Of a stretch of 64,000 nucleotides of DNA, positions 10,976 to 23,627 are shown piece by piece. Position numbers and translations under genes: made by a program. The notes beneath the pieces were generated by a model. It searched no databases. It was not told the DNA's origin and saw nothing but the letters and a program-made list of their open reading frames with translations. This DNA comes from Bigelowiella natans CCMP2755 (lineage: Eukaryota; Cercozoa; Chlorarachniophyceae), in contig ADNK01000976.1 in the NCBI GenBank assembly GCA_000320545.1, forward strand, positions 1 through 64,000. Reading direction: 5' to 3'. Numbering within the stretch: position 1 is the first letter of the stretch; each line of letters begins with the position of its first letter.

Positions 10976-12340
10976 TTACACCTCATCATTCTCATCATTG
11001 GTCTGCGCAAAATTTCGAGCAGCTTCCAACCTATTCCTAAGTTTATTCTTCGTAAAGGATTGTGGAGGATTACGCCCACTCTTTGCATGCTTCTTTTCTA
11101 TTGGAGCCTTCTTAGGCTTTCTCGTGGTACTTGATATGGATTTTGGCTTCAAGTATTTTGAGCGAATTTTTTCTAGCAATTCACGTTCCTTGCCTTTATA
11201 CGCATCCATCAGCAAATCGACGTTCTTTAGCTTCCGAGGGTTCACTCTTCTTAAAAGATCAACCAATGTTGCCTTAAATTGCTCTGTAGATGTTTGGCTC
11301 AGGGATTCTGTGGGGTTGACGGTTGGGTCAGGTCCTCCCGATCCAGATTCCTTATTTTCGAGGGGTTTCAAAACAGGGACTGTCTTTGAAGAAACCTTCT
11401 GCTTTCGTCCTATAGAAAGGGATGTTTTCTTTTGCGGGAAAGAGCTTCCTTTTTTTTTTACAATGTTGCCGTTTCCAACTTTCCGTTTGGATTTCATGGA
11501 AGACTCCTGTTCCTCGAGCGCTCCTTTTATTTTGTCATGAAGTTGCCTCAGCTCCGAGACCTTCGGGAGGACTTTTACATTCCCATTCTTATAGTCGACA
11601 CGAAACTGTGTCTCATTTGCTAAACAACTCTTCAAGTTTTGTAGGTTAAGATCGAGAGCTTGCTGCTCTTCTAACAGGACCTCCCTTATGTTATCCACTA
11701 CTTTGCCGACATTCCATACGTCCAAGTCGCTCTTATGTATCATTTGGCGTTTCATTGAAGCTGAATTTGGTCGTGAAGTTGAGGGTGGAGTTTGCTCTGG
11801 ACACAATTTCATTTCAGCGGTAACCTCGGCTTCTAGCTTAGTTCCAGATCCGCGCAGCGAATATAGCATTGCGCTTCGTTCTGAGTCAGATTTCGTACTA
11901 ATGAGATGTTTAAGTTGTCCCTGACTACCCTTCCGCTTCAAGCGCTTGAGAAGAGTGTTCATGTGGCTCTGAATTTGCGTTCGGAGAATCTTATGTTCCA
12001 TTTTTTCAGTGAGCTGTAAATACGAGCTGAGCTTTTCGCGGGCTTTCTGGTTGTCTGCATGGAGTTCTTGTAGGATTACTGCAAGATTTGATGCTTCTTG
12101 GTGCCTCAAAAGGTTTTCTTTGATAAGATCCTCGCCTATCTCTGCGCGCACTAGATCCTGTTCTGCAACCTAATTGCAAAGCAAAGTTGGAAAGGTTTTT
12201 TTTCTTTTTTCATCAACATATACCTGTATATGACAACGGATCTCGTCCCAAAGCAGGGGTGGCGGCTTGAATGGGTTTGCAGTCTCTTTTTCCTCCTCCT
12301 CAAGGAGGAAATTTTCAAAAGCATCAAGGAGATCCGTCAT
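10976..12340 (-). CDS. Coiled-coil protein of unknown function
   Basis: Two exons (12340-12224 and 12169-10976) encode 436 residues. The start is the first ATG, giving MTDLLDAFENFLLEEEKE. The N-terminal third is strongly helical and charged, with heptad-like segments (LQELHADNQKAREKL and LLKRLKRKG). The middle includes VWNVGKVVDNIREVLLEEQ. The C-terminal half is basic and Ser/Thr/Pro-rich (KPKSISSTTRKPKKAP), suggesting microtubule or nucleic-acid binding. It ends in DENDEV. I do not recognise a named family. It is divergently paired with the polycystin-like gene across about 660 bp. An antisense open frame of about 200 codons is a shadow. Confidence 0.8.
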
Positions 12341-12996
12341 TGGGAGGAGGATAAGCTACTGCGGCTCACAGAGGCTATGTCCAAATGAGAAGGACACATG
12401 GAGAATGAAACCTTCAAGGGCAATCAGTTACTACTACACATGCACAAGTTGACGTTGCACTTTCTAACAAAGTTGTTGTAATATTGTTGCAGGAATGAAT
12501 AAAAAATACCAGATAAATTCTCATAATAATTACCTCATCAGGTTGAACAGAGTAAAAATTCCATGTTGTGAGACTAGCTGACTCACTACGGGCAAAGAAA
12601 TTGGAAGATTTTATGTGGAAATATCAGGTAATCCTATTCACATGAACAAATTCTGGTGGTGTTTATTGTGTCAGAAATCGCTTGAATTCTTGCACAATTG
12701 GCCACTTCGCTGGATTTCTACGCAACACAAATTTCCCCAAAGTCCTCCAAACGATTATCATTCGAGTACGTGGACCTACATCGTACATGTACTGCGAAAT
12801 AATACATAATGCAGGGTTTGACATCCCGATTTCATCAAGAACGCATGGCGTTTCGAGGCGTTTCGAAAACCCCTACCGAAAAATAACTCCGTTGTCGATT
12901 GTAACGCAAATCTTAGATCCCAAGATCCATGGATGAACAGCGACTCCGCGCTACCGTTCCGAGGGGACTCTCTATGAAGATGCCATTGTGTGCGTG
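12341..12996. promoter_or_regulatory. Divergent promoter region
   Basis: Non-coding 5'-5' spacer between the coiled-coil gene and the polycystin-like gene. It presumably holds both promoters. No TATA box or known operator can be assigned, and it lacks the palindromic repeats seen in convergent spacers. Confidence 0.4.
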
Positions 12997-15900
12997 ATGG
13001 CCCGCAGCTGCGGTGGCACATCTGCTAGGATGTTAGTCCTGTTCCTGGCCACCCTGGCGATTCATTCCGGAGTTGTCCATGGGATTGGAAACAGTAGCTT
13101 GCACAATTGGGATTTCTACGGCATGGGAGAAGAGCAACACAAGTCTAAGGACAGGGAGGCCATAAAGATCATCTCACACGCAGAGTAAACTTTTCTTTTC
13201 TTAACCTGGAGTAAGTAATGAATTTCCTCTATCATGTACGCATCAGGCATTCTGTTGAATTATTGGCTTACCCGACTGATTCACGCACATTCGTCGGATC
13301 ACCGCCATCTTATCTTCAAATAGTGATAGATTTTGCTCCGGGCTACAATCAGGTTCAGTTATTGATGCTAACACGATAATACCATATCGCTGACACTCTT
13401 AATGTTTTAGATCGATCTCATCGTGGTCCAGGCGGACTGGAGGGATCAAGGTCTGAAGACTAGCAATTCTGATATGTTAGTCATCGAGGGACTACTTCTC
13501 TTCAAATATATTAATAACCATTCATTGCATTTTATATAATATTCGTATCTTATTGCGAAATAGCGCGTCAACTTGCAAGCTTTGATCGACTGCCAACAAT
13601 ATTTTTGAAAGGATGGGGCAATACCAACAGCGGCTGGCTTAATCTCAAACTTGTCGACGGCAATAGTGTCATCAGTTCAATGTAAAGAATGAGCAACTTG
13701 AGCTAATCGTGAGCGGTCTCCTAACTGTACTACTATTTCAGACGCCTAGCTACTGCCCCTGCTTTTCGTTGCTGCGGTAAGTATTCAAGTCGGATAATAG
13801 AAATTTTGGTGGTAACCTTATTGCAACAAACAGATAACGGGGGCTGCACATGCTACCAAAGAAAGATCGAAAGCTGGACTTACAGCGCTTCAGATGCCAT
13901 TGTTGTTCTAACAATAACACAGATTAGCTAGTCTGATGCAGCATATGATACGCGAAGTCTTACCGGTAATACTGAACAGAAGCAGCACGCCATTTAACGT
14001 TTGTTCGGTACTTGTAAGGTTCAATCCTATTCGGCAGGCTACAAGCTTCAACTAGAAACATAGTAATACTACTTAATTTTGCTATCTGTATCGTTACAAG
14101 TGTTAGAATTAAAGGGATCAAAAGAAGTCTTAACTATTCTCGTCTACCCTACCAGCGAGAAAGACTCGGGCCATAGCCTTTACTTCGCTTCCCTGCAGAT
14201 TTCTGTTCGTCTGGTAGTTTATAACGTCACTACAGATTACTATAAACAATGGCATGATATCGTGGTAGCAGGCTAATATCGTTTGTTGCTTAAATCGTAA
14301 TGCAGGCGCCAACACCATATCCAACCTCGCACCCGACCTCGATGTCCCCTACGAATCATCCAACGTCTCAATCGCCTGTAACGGCTGTTCCCACTCACGT
14401 ATGTGGCACTGCTATCGCCTAACACCACTTTTCACCTCACATTCTTGTTTCATAGTATTTTCTGCTTTTCGTCATAATTGATGGAGATTTGTCTCGTCGA
14501 ATAGTCACCAGAGTGTGCGAATAACCACACGCACATTGCTACAAATGCTCAGGTTCCGAGTTCGGGGTCGCCGGCCACATCCTGTCCTAGCGTTTCTCCA
14601 AGTACTATGGGCCCGACAACTTCTATGCCTTCGACCTCTAGCCCCAGCTCATCGATGCCTTCAACTACCAGCCCGTCTTCAATGATGCCAACAAACTCTC
14701 CAATCACGAACGCCCCATCCCTCACCCCAACACTCTCCCCGACGTTGTTTGGCGTGGAGGCCATGCATGCTATATTGGGGGACACGGCGACCTTTATATC
14801 CATCAGATTTAACTGGCCAGTAGATGCCCCAGGAGCGAAAGCATTGGATGATGACCAAAAGCAAGCTGACACCTGTTTGAACCTCCTGCATCCTCACACA
14901 GTGTCACAGCTGGGAACGGCGCCGCGCTGCTTCTGGAAGACAGATAATCTGCACCTTATTTTACGATTTGGCCCTGGATTCCTCATTACTCCGGGAGTAT
15001 CAGTTGTTTCCCTTATTGAACGAAGGATACAAAGACGTGACGTTCCGACAGAGCTGAATAAAAGATTCGATCTCCTCGTCGAGTTTCCTCACAACCCACC
15101 TACTCTCAAGCTGTCCGTTATTGGGCCAAGTTCTGTGGGTACATGTAATTTAACGAGAATAGCTGCAGATCCCGTGAGGCTTTTTGCATACACTGAAGGT
15201 GGTGTTGGGCGAGATTTGATCTATGTCTGGAAAGTGAGGAGAATATTCACAGAAAACGGGGGTAATAGCATAGCACTTCCAATACCCGTGAATGCTAATT
15301 GGGGTGGCAACGGTAGCATTCCAAGCAATGCCACGGCCATGGAACAATTGCTCGCAATCGTCGAAAGCACTAGAACACCAGAACTGATATTTCCATCGAG
15401 TTTATTGTTTCCGGGTTATAGCCACCTGTTTGAAGTGAGTGCGACGAGTTGGCTAAGAGCGGCGGCTACTGCGAACCACACCGTAGCAAGGAAGACTACA
15501 AGCTTTATCCCACGAATTTTATTTCCCGGGCAGCGTGATGTGACGATCCTTTCAACCCAAGCCCTCAGCTTCCCGACACAAGTGCATGTCCCTTGTCATG
15601 AGGATGATGGCTACCAGGACGTGCTGGTACGTGCTTCCTGGTCACTCGTTTCGGGACCAACGAACGTTGTCATTCGAGGGCCCAACTCGAGTTACCTCCA
15701 ACTCGAAAGAAATGCAATGGTTCCCACCATCGTGGGATCAGACAAGGGAAAGGGGGGAGAGATGTACACGTTCCTTCTACGTGCAGAGTCCCAGCACGTA
15801 CAAACTGGTGCCACACTAGGTTTCGCACAAGAAACCATCAACGTGCATGTAAGGGCAGCTCCTGTAACGGCGATTCTAAAGGGCGGGACAAAGCGATTTG

Positions 15901-18900
15901 TCTCTGTCATTCGCTCCTCAAATTTCAATATCACGGCCGATGCCTCCCTCTCAACGAATCCAAGCTATCCTAATGAGACACTTCAGTATGAATTTTCTTT
16001 TTTCGTGGCGAGTTCTTCCTCTTCCGACTCCCACGTTCCTTTCCCATCGGGTGAAGCAAAAATACTGCCTCCTAGCAGTACCGACACTCCGTGGCTTGCT
16101 GCCGTGCCAGCTTCTTTGATCCCAGCTCTTGGAACGTATGTGATTCGAGTGAACGTATCAAGCAACATAAGGTTTGTAGGAGGTGGAACAGAAGGCAACA
16201 CGACTAGTGAGGCAGCTGTGGTACTGTGGTCTGTCACACACCAAACGCTGGAAGTTGTAGCTGTTTATGACCACGAGGACGACCAACAAAATGGAACAGT
16301 TCTAGTGCCCAATGTGGAGCTAAAGATGCTGAATGTAGGAAACGGCGAGGAATCTCTCGACAAATTTGACTCCAACTCACCGCTCCGACTACGTGCAGAC
16401 GTAGATACGATTTCTCTTGGCCCCCCCGCCACCACCCAGAAGAGAGTATTGTCATACTCATGGACATGTGACAGTCTGAACTTGAACAATCTTAGCGATC
16501 CTTTGCATCTCCGTAGCAGGTTGGAGTTAAAAAGTACCGGGAGATATTTCAGTCTAGCTCCCAACACAGTTCGTGCGGGAGAGACATATACCTTTACGGT
16601 GAAGGTAAAAGTGTTGTTAGGAGAAAATAGTCATGCTAGCGTTGCCACATCCGCTTTTGGTGCTGCGAGTATAACCATCCGTGCAAACTCGCCTCCAGCT
16701 CTTGGATTTTGCGGAGCCAGGCCAAATGTAGGAATCGCAATGAGCACCAGCTTTCGCCTTGAGTGTAGGCTTTGGAACGATGAAGACCAACCACTACGAT
16801 ACCAATTTCAAATCAAATCGGCACCGTCATTGTCCTCGTCCTCCTTGTCGTCGACTACCTTCTTGGATGTCTGTCAACCGAGACATCTCGAATACTACCA
16901 GATTGAAATGATGCCATTTATTGGACAAAGGGTGGGTAGAAATTATTCGAGAGTTGATCTGAGAGCCACAATTTTTGACGGACTGGGCGCATCGACTCGA
17001 CAAGACTTTGCAATAAACGTAAGTAAACCAGAAGCTGTATCGCTCGTTCAAGCGCAGACTGCACTTTTGAATCTCGCTACTGTCGGCGACACACAGGATT
17101 TCGCTATCTTCGTTTATGCGGTAGGTTGGTGGTAGTAAAAGAGTATCTACACACAATTTTTGAGGCCCAATAATCTTTGGTTGATAATGGCCATATCAAA
17201 CAGTTGACAGTTACGCGCAGTGCAACTTAGACATCGAACAAACTGCATTCCATGCTGCCTATATTACATATCTGCGTGAGAGCGCCTGAATTTTGGTATT
17301 AAGTGCAAGAAGATGCGCTCACAAAATGTGTAAACGTGTACACCAAATTCCTATGTGCTGGGAAACCGTATATCCAAACCCATGTTTCTTCTATTATTGA
17401 TCTATTTACTGACTGAATTGTTTTTGTTCGGTTTGCTTATTCATCGATTTATGGCAGCTTTCGAATTATCTCTCCACTTCTGTTTCATCGGGCGCCCTGG
17501 ACCCTATTTCATCTCAAAAGCTGAGGCTGCAAATGCTGTCCCTTGGTCGTGATTTAAGTGCGAGCAACCCGATATTAATGTCATCAGTTGCCAGTGAAGC
17601 CACCAAATTTTCACACCCTTCTGAATTGAGTGACGCAAATTATGCTTCCGAACTCGTAGCTGATATACTAGAACACGCCCTAGATTCAGCGACTACAACG
17701 CCGACGTCTAGTGGAGCAAAAATCATAGATCAAGAGGAACAGCTCGCTATATCTGTGACATCATCGGTGCTCAGCATTGCAGCTGCAAATGCATATGTTG
17801 CAAAGGACGCTACATCGGCTAATTTGTTCAATGGAACTGGTTCTTTGACTCCTCGCCCTCGAGGTAAAAGCAACGAATCGGTAACGAATGTGACAGCGAC
17901 TCGACTGACCAGATGTCTCTCCAAGGCTACCATAAGGCTTGCCGGTCAAATATCACCTGGTGGCAGTCCTGCGAAAATTATTCAATGGGGTGGCGGGGTT
18001 GGAGAAGAATCGGGGAAAGGAGATGGTATTAGCAACAACACTCTGTTTGCTGGAATGATGGTCATGGTCGCCGAAAGCACCAAGGATCTTCAGAATGTGA
18101 CTCTCTCCCTTCTGGATTCTCCCTCTTCTTCAGCTCCGCGAGTACGCTTGCAAATTCCAAACCTTGACAACGCCAGTGGGGAGACAAGGCGTGGCCGCGG
18201 AGAGGGGGTGACAGCTAGCTTCGTCTTCCTTTCCGGGAGTTCTCTATATCCCTACAATACCAACGACACGGTAGGAGAAGGAGACGGGTCCTTCTCAGGG
18301 CTGAGTATAGTGGAGCTGAAAGACAAGAACACCGGGGCTACTCTTCACATTCGAAACAATAGTCAACCGTTCCGCCTTTCAGTCCCGATGCTGGCCTCGA
18401 AAAGGAGGCATGCGGATACTCGGCAGTTCAGAGAGGAGTGCATGTATTGGTCGGAAAGTGAGGCCAGATGGAGCACGAGAGGAGTGAGCGTGTTGAAATC
18501 GGATCCAACCGCTAGAAATAATGCCCACAGCTCTCTTCCTTTCATTACGTGTGAGTCTCATCACCTGACTGCATTCTCTGGAAGGTTTCAGCTTCAAATC
18601 AATGCTATTGATGAGGACGACATTCGGGACAAAAGAAGCTTAGATCCGAGGGAGAACGCTATTATGGCTCTCATCATTGCACTCTGGGGCCTCTACGTTG
18701 CGTCATTTGTTGTTGCTACATATTTTGGTGATGGGCATAATGACAAAGAAAATAGTGATAGAATCAACGAAATTGGTCCTTTGAAGCATGGCAAGGAAAA
18801 GCCATCGAAGGAGGGAGGAGTCGACGAGAAGGCCAGAGGACAACTAGAGCGTCAGGTACCAGCAAACGCCCATGTTGATGATGAAACGGGTAAACCGCAA

Positions 18901-20772
18901 GAGGAGCTCGGTAGCATTTACAGCCTTCGCTCTGTCACCAAGAGCCGAGTAAGAACTCGGGAGGAGAAGCAGTTTTGGAGAAGCTCCAACGGCATTCGAA
19001 AAATGCACAGCGAGGGTAAACGGTCGGTTGGGAATTTCCTGAAGGCTAGCCGCTGGATGATGAGGAGACGTCATCCTTGGATCTCGGTCATTTGGAGGCA
19101 CTCGGGAGATTATATGAACTCCCAAAAACGCCTCACCATGCTGCTGGCGCTCGTCCTCAATGCAGCGGTGGTATGTTCTTTGATACGCGGCACACAGCAA
19201 CAACTAGGCTTCATCAGCGGCCCAACAGCAACTGCATTTGTGGCCTGTGTTCTGGCGTTCCCAGTGCCTTTTTCCCTGTTCTGGACGTTTGCTCGTCGCG
19301 CTCCAAGGGAATTTCAGGTCCATTTTAAACAAAGCGGGTTGATTTCACTTATCCCGTGCCTGTTCATATTGGCCGAGGACGTAGAGTTTCAGCTTGCAGA
19401 TACCAGTGGCAGTGATCGGAATAGCCAGGCGACACACCAGAATCAACAACAACAGCAGCCTACTGAGAATGCAATCGGCCCTGATAATAATACCCCTGTA
19501 GCAAACGCTGACGACCAACACCGTGACGACGACTCGAATCGTCTGGTCAGGGCAAATGACAATAAAAATTGTTCAGATATCAGTTTGCGCGACATGAATG
19601 ATAGCAATTCCTCATTTGGTGGGGTACCATCCTCTCGCTATCATCCTCCTTCTAGAGGCGAATTGGAGCTTATTTCCGTTCCTCAAATTTCCAAGCCATC
19701 ACTAGTATCTACCACTCCTCTCCCGACAAGCATCAAGCTTCAAGCAGCGGTAACTACGGGGGCCATCGGAGCTGAAAGAGCAGGCACCTCGTCATCGTCT
19801 CGTCGTTCTCAGGAGAACAGAAGTGGAAAATTTGGGCCCTGGATTACTGGCAAGGAAGGCTTTATCAATAATGGGACGAGAACGATAACAGTAGCTGAAA
19901 CTACCACTTCTGCTGGAAGTGCTACTTCCATTCTTCAGTCCTTGCCATGGAGGCATCATGAAGATCCTCTGGCTAATGAGTGGCGCTGCTTTGATTACTT
20001 CGCAATGTCTGCCACATTATGTATGTCCCTTGGATGCTCCTTTCTCTTAGCAATTTACTCACACAACGCAGGCGAAACCAACAAGGATGCAGTCGTTACT
20101 ACGTTGCTATCGTTGCCACAGGACATAGGAATGCGAATTTTGAGCATTACCTTTCTGGAGGTAGTACTGCTGTGCCCATGTTTATGTTGTTTTGGTGCAG
20201 TAGTTTATCCCGAGGGGAAGAAGCGACGCATGACTGATTTCAAGATGATGCGAATTAGCGCAGAAAATCCACCGTTTGAGCTCGATTCCAAGGGGTACAT
20301 CATCAAATATTCGCTAGAGAACACTCCAACGACTAAGCAGGAGGAAGTTTCCCTTGGTTGGCGAATCTCAGAAGTAGACGGCGAGCAAGTCAGCTCTCGC
20401 GAGCAATTTCTCCATGTGCTCTGCAAAGCAAGTGCAGTTAGGGAGTTTGTGGACGCCAAATTCAAAGTCAATTTCAACGAACCCGAGGACAGCCTGTTTG
20501 GAATTGCTCCTGAAGTGGACTTTGACTATGCAGCTCATCAGAGGAACGTTTTGTCAAAAAACTTCTTAGGAGACGTGTTGCATGAGAGTGATATCTTCAG
20601 CGAGAGCAGCAGTGCTGATTGGAATCCTGGAGTCGGGGTAAACAGCGATAGCAATAGCGATGACATGGATCCTGGATTCGATGGCAATGCCGCTGCTGCC
20701 ATGGTTTTACCCGCTCAATCGGCAAAGCTGGAAGAGAAAGGCTCCAAAACCCAGACAGTTGCTTGGAAATAA
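12997..20772 (+). CDS. Polycystin-1-like REJ/GPS multi-pass membrane protein
   Basis: Ten exons: 12997-13184, 13247-13352, 13411-13475, 13580-13681, 13742-13776, 13834-13926, 14101-14264, 14306-14398, 14553-17120 and 17458-20772, total 2242 residues. A signal peptide (ARMLVLFLATLAIHSG) leads into an ectodomain with a Cys pair region (DNGGCTCYQ). A Pro/Thr/Ser-rich linker spans about residues 251-335. From about residue 470 a REJ-type region begins, then a GPS autoproteolysis-like motif near residue 1465 (CMYWSE, WSTRGVSV, CESHHLTAF). About five membrane segments follow, near residues 1538, 1696, 1730, 1985 and 2031. The tail has a PDZ-like stretch near residue 2106 (GWRISEVDGEQV). No PLAT domain is seen between the first two membrane segments. 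Intron 6 needs a GC donor. Polycystin-1 relatives act in cilia, calcium signalling and gamete recognition; the role here is inferred. Confidence 0.85.
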
Positions 20773-22181
20773 TGCTGCATCTCCAGATGCATTTGCTTGC
20801 AGGAAGAACATTTATTGCTCAACAGCTTCAATTGATACACAGATGGCTTGCAGTCTATGTAATAATGATGCTAGCCGGCGACTTATTGCTAAGCTAGCGC
20901 TTATATATGTTAGCTTTTAATGCAGACAATTTGTACCGGCTGCAAGGACAGCAAATTCACAAAGCTGAAGCACATATCAACAGCTGCAGCGTATGTATCG
21001 TATGGCCTGCGCATGCGGGCACCCTAGAGCTCAAGGGGGGCGGGTTTGCGGACACAGCAATCGCAGGCGCCCTGCGGCCCTGCCGAGCGCCGCCGGCCGA
21101 AGCTGACTTGCGGAAATGGCTTCTCTTGGCGCGTTGCGCCATTTCTGCATTATACCAAGCCAAAACATAGCATTTTTCTGAAATTCAGTGAAATCTGCAA
21201 TGGAAACATGCAAACTTCATTGCAACCACCCGCAAATTTCTCGCGCTCCGCGCGAGAAAAACACTCTTTTGGCCGCAAAACCCTCATTTCCGCCCCCCTT
21301 GATCTCTAGATCACTCATGCATGTGAGATGGATGCAATGGATCAAATCAAATTTGTTCAATGGTCATCCTTGTGTAGCTGTGCAAAGCATGCAGCGGCTA
21401 CAGCGCTGCTGTTGAATCTGTTGGTCTCCGCTATGATGTGTTTCATGCAATCAAATGCATGTTGTTCATTCGATCTTGAATGTCGCAAATTTTTTCCGCG
21501 CAGCAGTGCGCGTTTCCTTCTCATCACGAGTCAATGCGCATGCATGTGCCTGCTCAATCCCGAAACATGCATGTACGCGTGTGGCCATTAGCGTCATCGC
21601 TTAGCGTATCGTACATGTGCCTTGCGCTGCATCGTGTGCGTAGCCGCTGCTTTGCTTTGCACAGCAGCTACATCACAGGATGATATTGAAAAGATTTTAT
21701 CACTCCATTACTCTCATGTGTCTTAATTGCTTTTCGATTCATTTGCACATGCATGCATGACTTACAAATGCATTGATGGTACCCAAAGTCAGCTAGAAAA
21801 GTTGTAGTGCAATGCTAGAATGGCTGCCGCAGCGCAAACGGCGGCTGATCGTTGCACTGACGATTCGCCGGATTCGCACCCGCCACCATTAATTATTGGA
21901 TGCTTGAATGCTAGTGTACTCATGCGCGCAACAAATTTAGGGGTTCCATCGCAATGTGATGTCTTTTGAAGACTTTTACGTTAGTCTTTCTTAAATTTTT
22001 AGCTAGCGTCATACACACACATACTACGTTGTACGACATATAACTGACAAATCACATCGCATAAGCGGACAGCACTCCGGAATGATAGCTATCTACACCG
22101 ATAATTTCAGCGATGGAAGTCATACTAAGCGTTTAATTCTATCTCGGGAACGACGACAGAGTGTAACATCTTCCACAAGTT
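20773..22181. other. Convergent spacer with palindrome-rich island 3
   Basis: No exon is supported. A GC-rich stretch (about 21000-21160) precedes a complete inverted-repeat element at 21321-21720. GCATGC and TAGC words are frequent throughout. Short open frames in it have no coding character. Confidence 0.65.
21321..21720. mobile_element. MITE-like element with about 80-bp terminal inverted repeats
   Basis: The left end reads GATGGATGCAATGGATCAAA, then a TTCAATGGTCATCCT block, then GTAGCTGTGC and CAGCGGCTACAGCG. The right end carries the same blocks inverted: GTAGCCGCTGC, then AGCTACATCACAGGATGATA, then TCACTCCATTACTCTCATGTG. The ends pair over roughly 80 bp with mismatches. The 240-bp interior is non-coding and there is no transposase. 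Related ends occur near 3168, 30327, 35325, 35765, 40338, 46195 and 63105, so this is a dispersed non-autonomous family. Confidence 0.75.
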
Positions 22182-23593
22182 TCAAGCCTCTTCAGATTTT
22201 GTTCCATCGGGAGAGTTAGATTGCGCAGAATCACCTACTTCCTTGTTCTTGGAATCATCCTTGTGCTCTGTGGGAGGATTTTCCGTGGGGAGTGCCCCTA
22301 GGTCTTTCTCCTGAGAATTTGGAGGAGGATCTCTTACTTCCTGGCTTCGACCACTAAGCTCGGCCTCTCTATCAGAAGTTTGTGCTTTTGCAGGTGGTGA
22401 CAGCCCTTCCTTTTTTGGCGCCTCCTCATCAATGTTTGGTGGTGCGCCCCTATTCTTGCTACCCTCCTCGGAGTCGCTCAACGGGGCGGCTTTATTGCTC
22501 AAGGATCCAGCAGCGACATCTTTGTTACCGGATTCGTGTTTGCCATTTTTGGTTGTTTTGGCCTCGGAATGGTCAACTCCAACCGAAGCGGAGTTATCAT
22601 CCGAAGGCTCGGTCCGAGCTCGCTTATGAGACTGCTGCGGCGTCGCTGCATCTTCTCCGCTGTTCTCGGAGAGCACTCTCTTCTGTCCAGGCCTTGTCCG
22701 CTGGTTTTTTTCGTCTATGGTCCTAGAGTGGGCCGGAACAATACCTTGGTTGCTCGAATAGCTCTTGTATTCGTACTCATGTGGTTGGGAGGGGGTTTGT
22801 TGTTGTTGTTGTTGTTGTTGAAGTCCTCTTCTGAGGTTTGGCGGAGGTTGAAAGGCAGCTGGCTCTCCAGTATTCATCTTATTGGCTATGGCCGGAGGCA
22901 TGCCCATGTGCATGCTCGCATCCATATAAGGGCGAGACGTGTAGAGGTTTGGCGTTTGTTTCCATCCTTTACTCGACATCAACTGTCGCTGGCCGCCGGG
23001 GTACATCGATTTGCCTTCTATGAGTCCCTCCTCCTGACCTGAGGAGGGCATAACAGCCGACTTGGATGGTGCTCTTCCATCCATTGAGCCGGGGGACGTC
23101 TGTGTCATCATCACACTACTGCTATGCGTCCCACCAGCACCAGCACTACCACTAGCAATAGCCCCACCACCCCCACCACCACCACTAGGTGCACTACCAC
23201 CACCACCACCACCACCATTGGGTGGGAGGAAATCTGAAAAGCCCTCTCCACTATGGATAAGGTTGCTAGGCATGCGCTGTCCGAAGAATCCTCTTCCTCC
23301 TCCCTGAATTTGGGCCCTACGATACGTGCCATTGTAGCCCATCGGTGGTGGATGGGATTGCTGGCTGTACATCGGTGGGTGACTCTCCCCCATGCGATGG
23401 GGGGGGGGAGCCCAACCTCCGTACTGCGAACTGATCGCTTCATTTTCTAATGTTGACTGTGGATAACCATAATCTTGCCTCGCCATGCTACATATCACAC
23501 AAAAAGGTAGGATCAGCAAAGTCGCTCATATAATTATACGTGACCAAACATATTAAATCAGAATAACACGAGATCACAACAGGAACTGACCCG

Positions 23594-23627
<34 letters not shown>

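Noticed and set aside
10923-11540. Plus-strand open frame of about 205 codons
   Set aside because: It is antisense to the coiled-coil gene, has no domain or splice logic, and its composition mirrors the real frame.
20907-21683. Overlapping open frames in the GC-rich part of island 3
   Set aside because: They follow the repeat sequence in all frames and lack splice sites or domains.
22536-23042. Plus-strand open frame of about 168 codons
   Set aside because: It is a shadow of the low-complexity exon of the zinc-finger gene.
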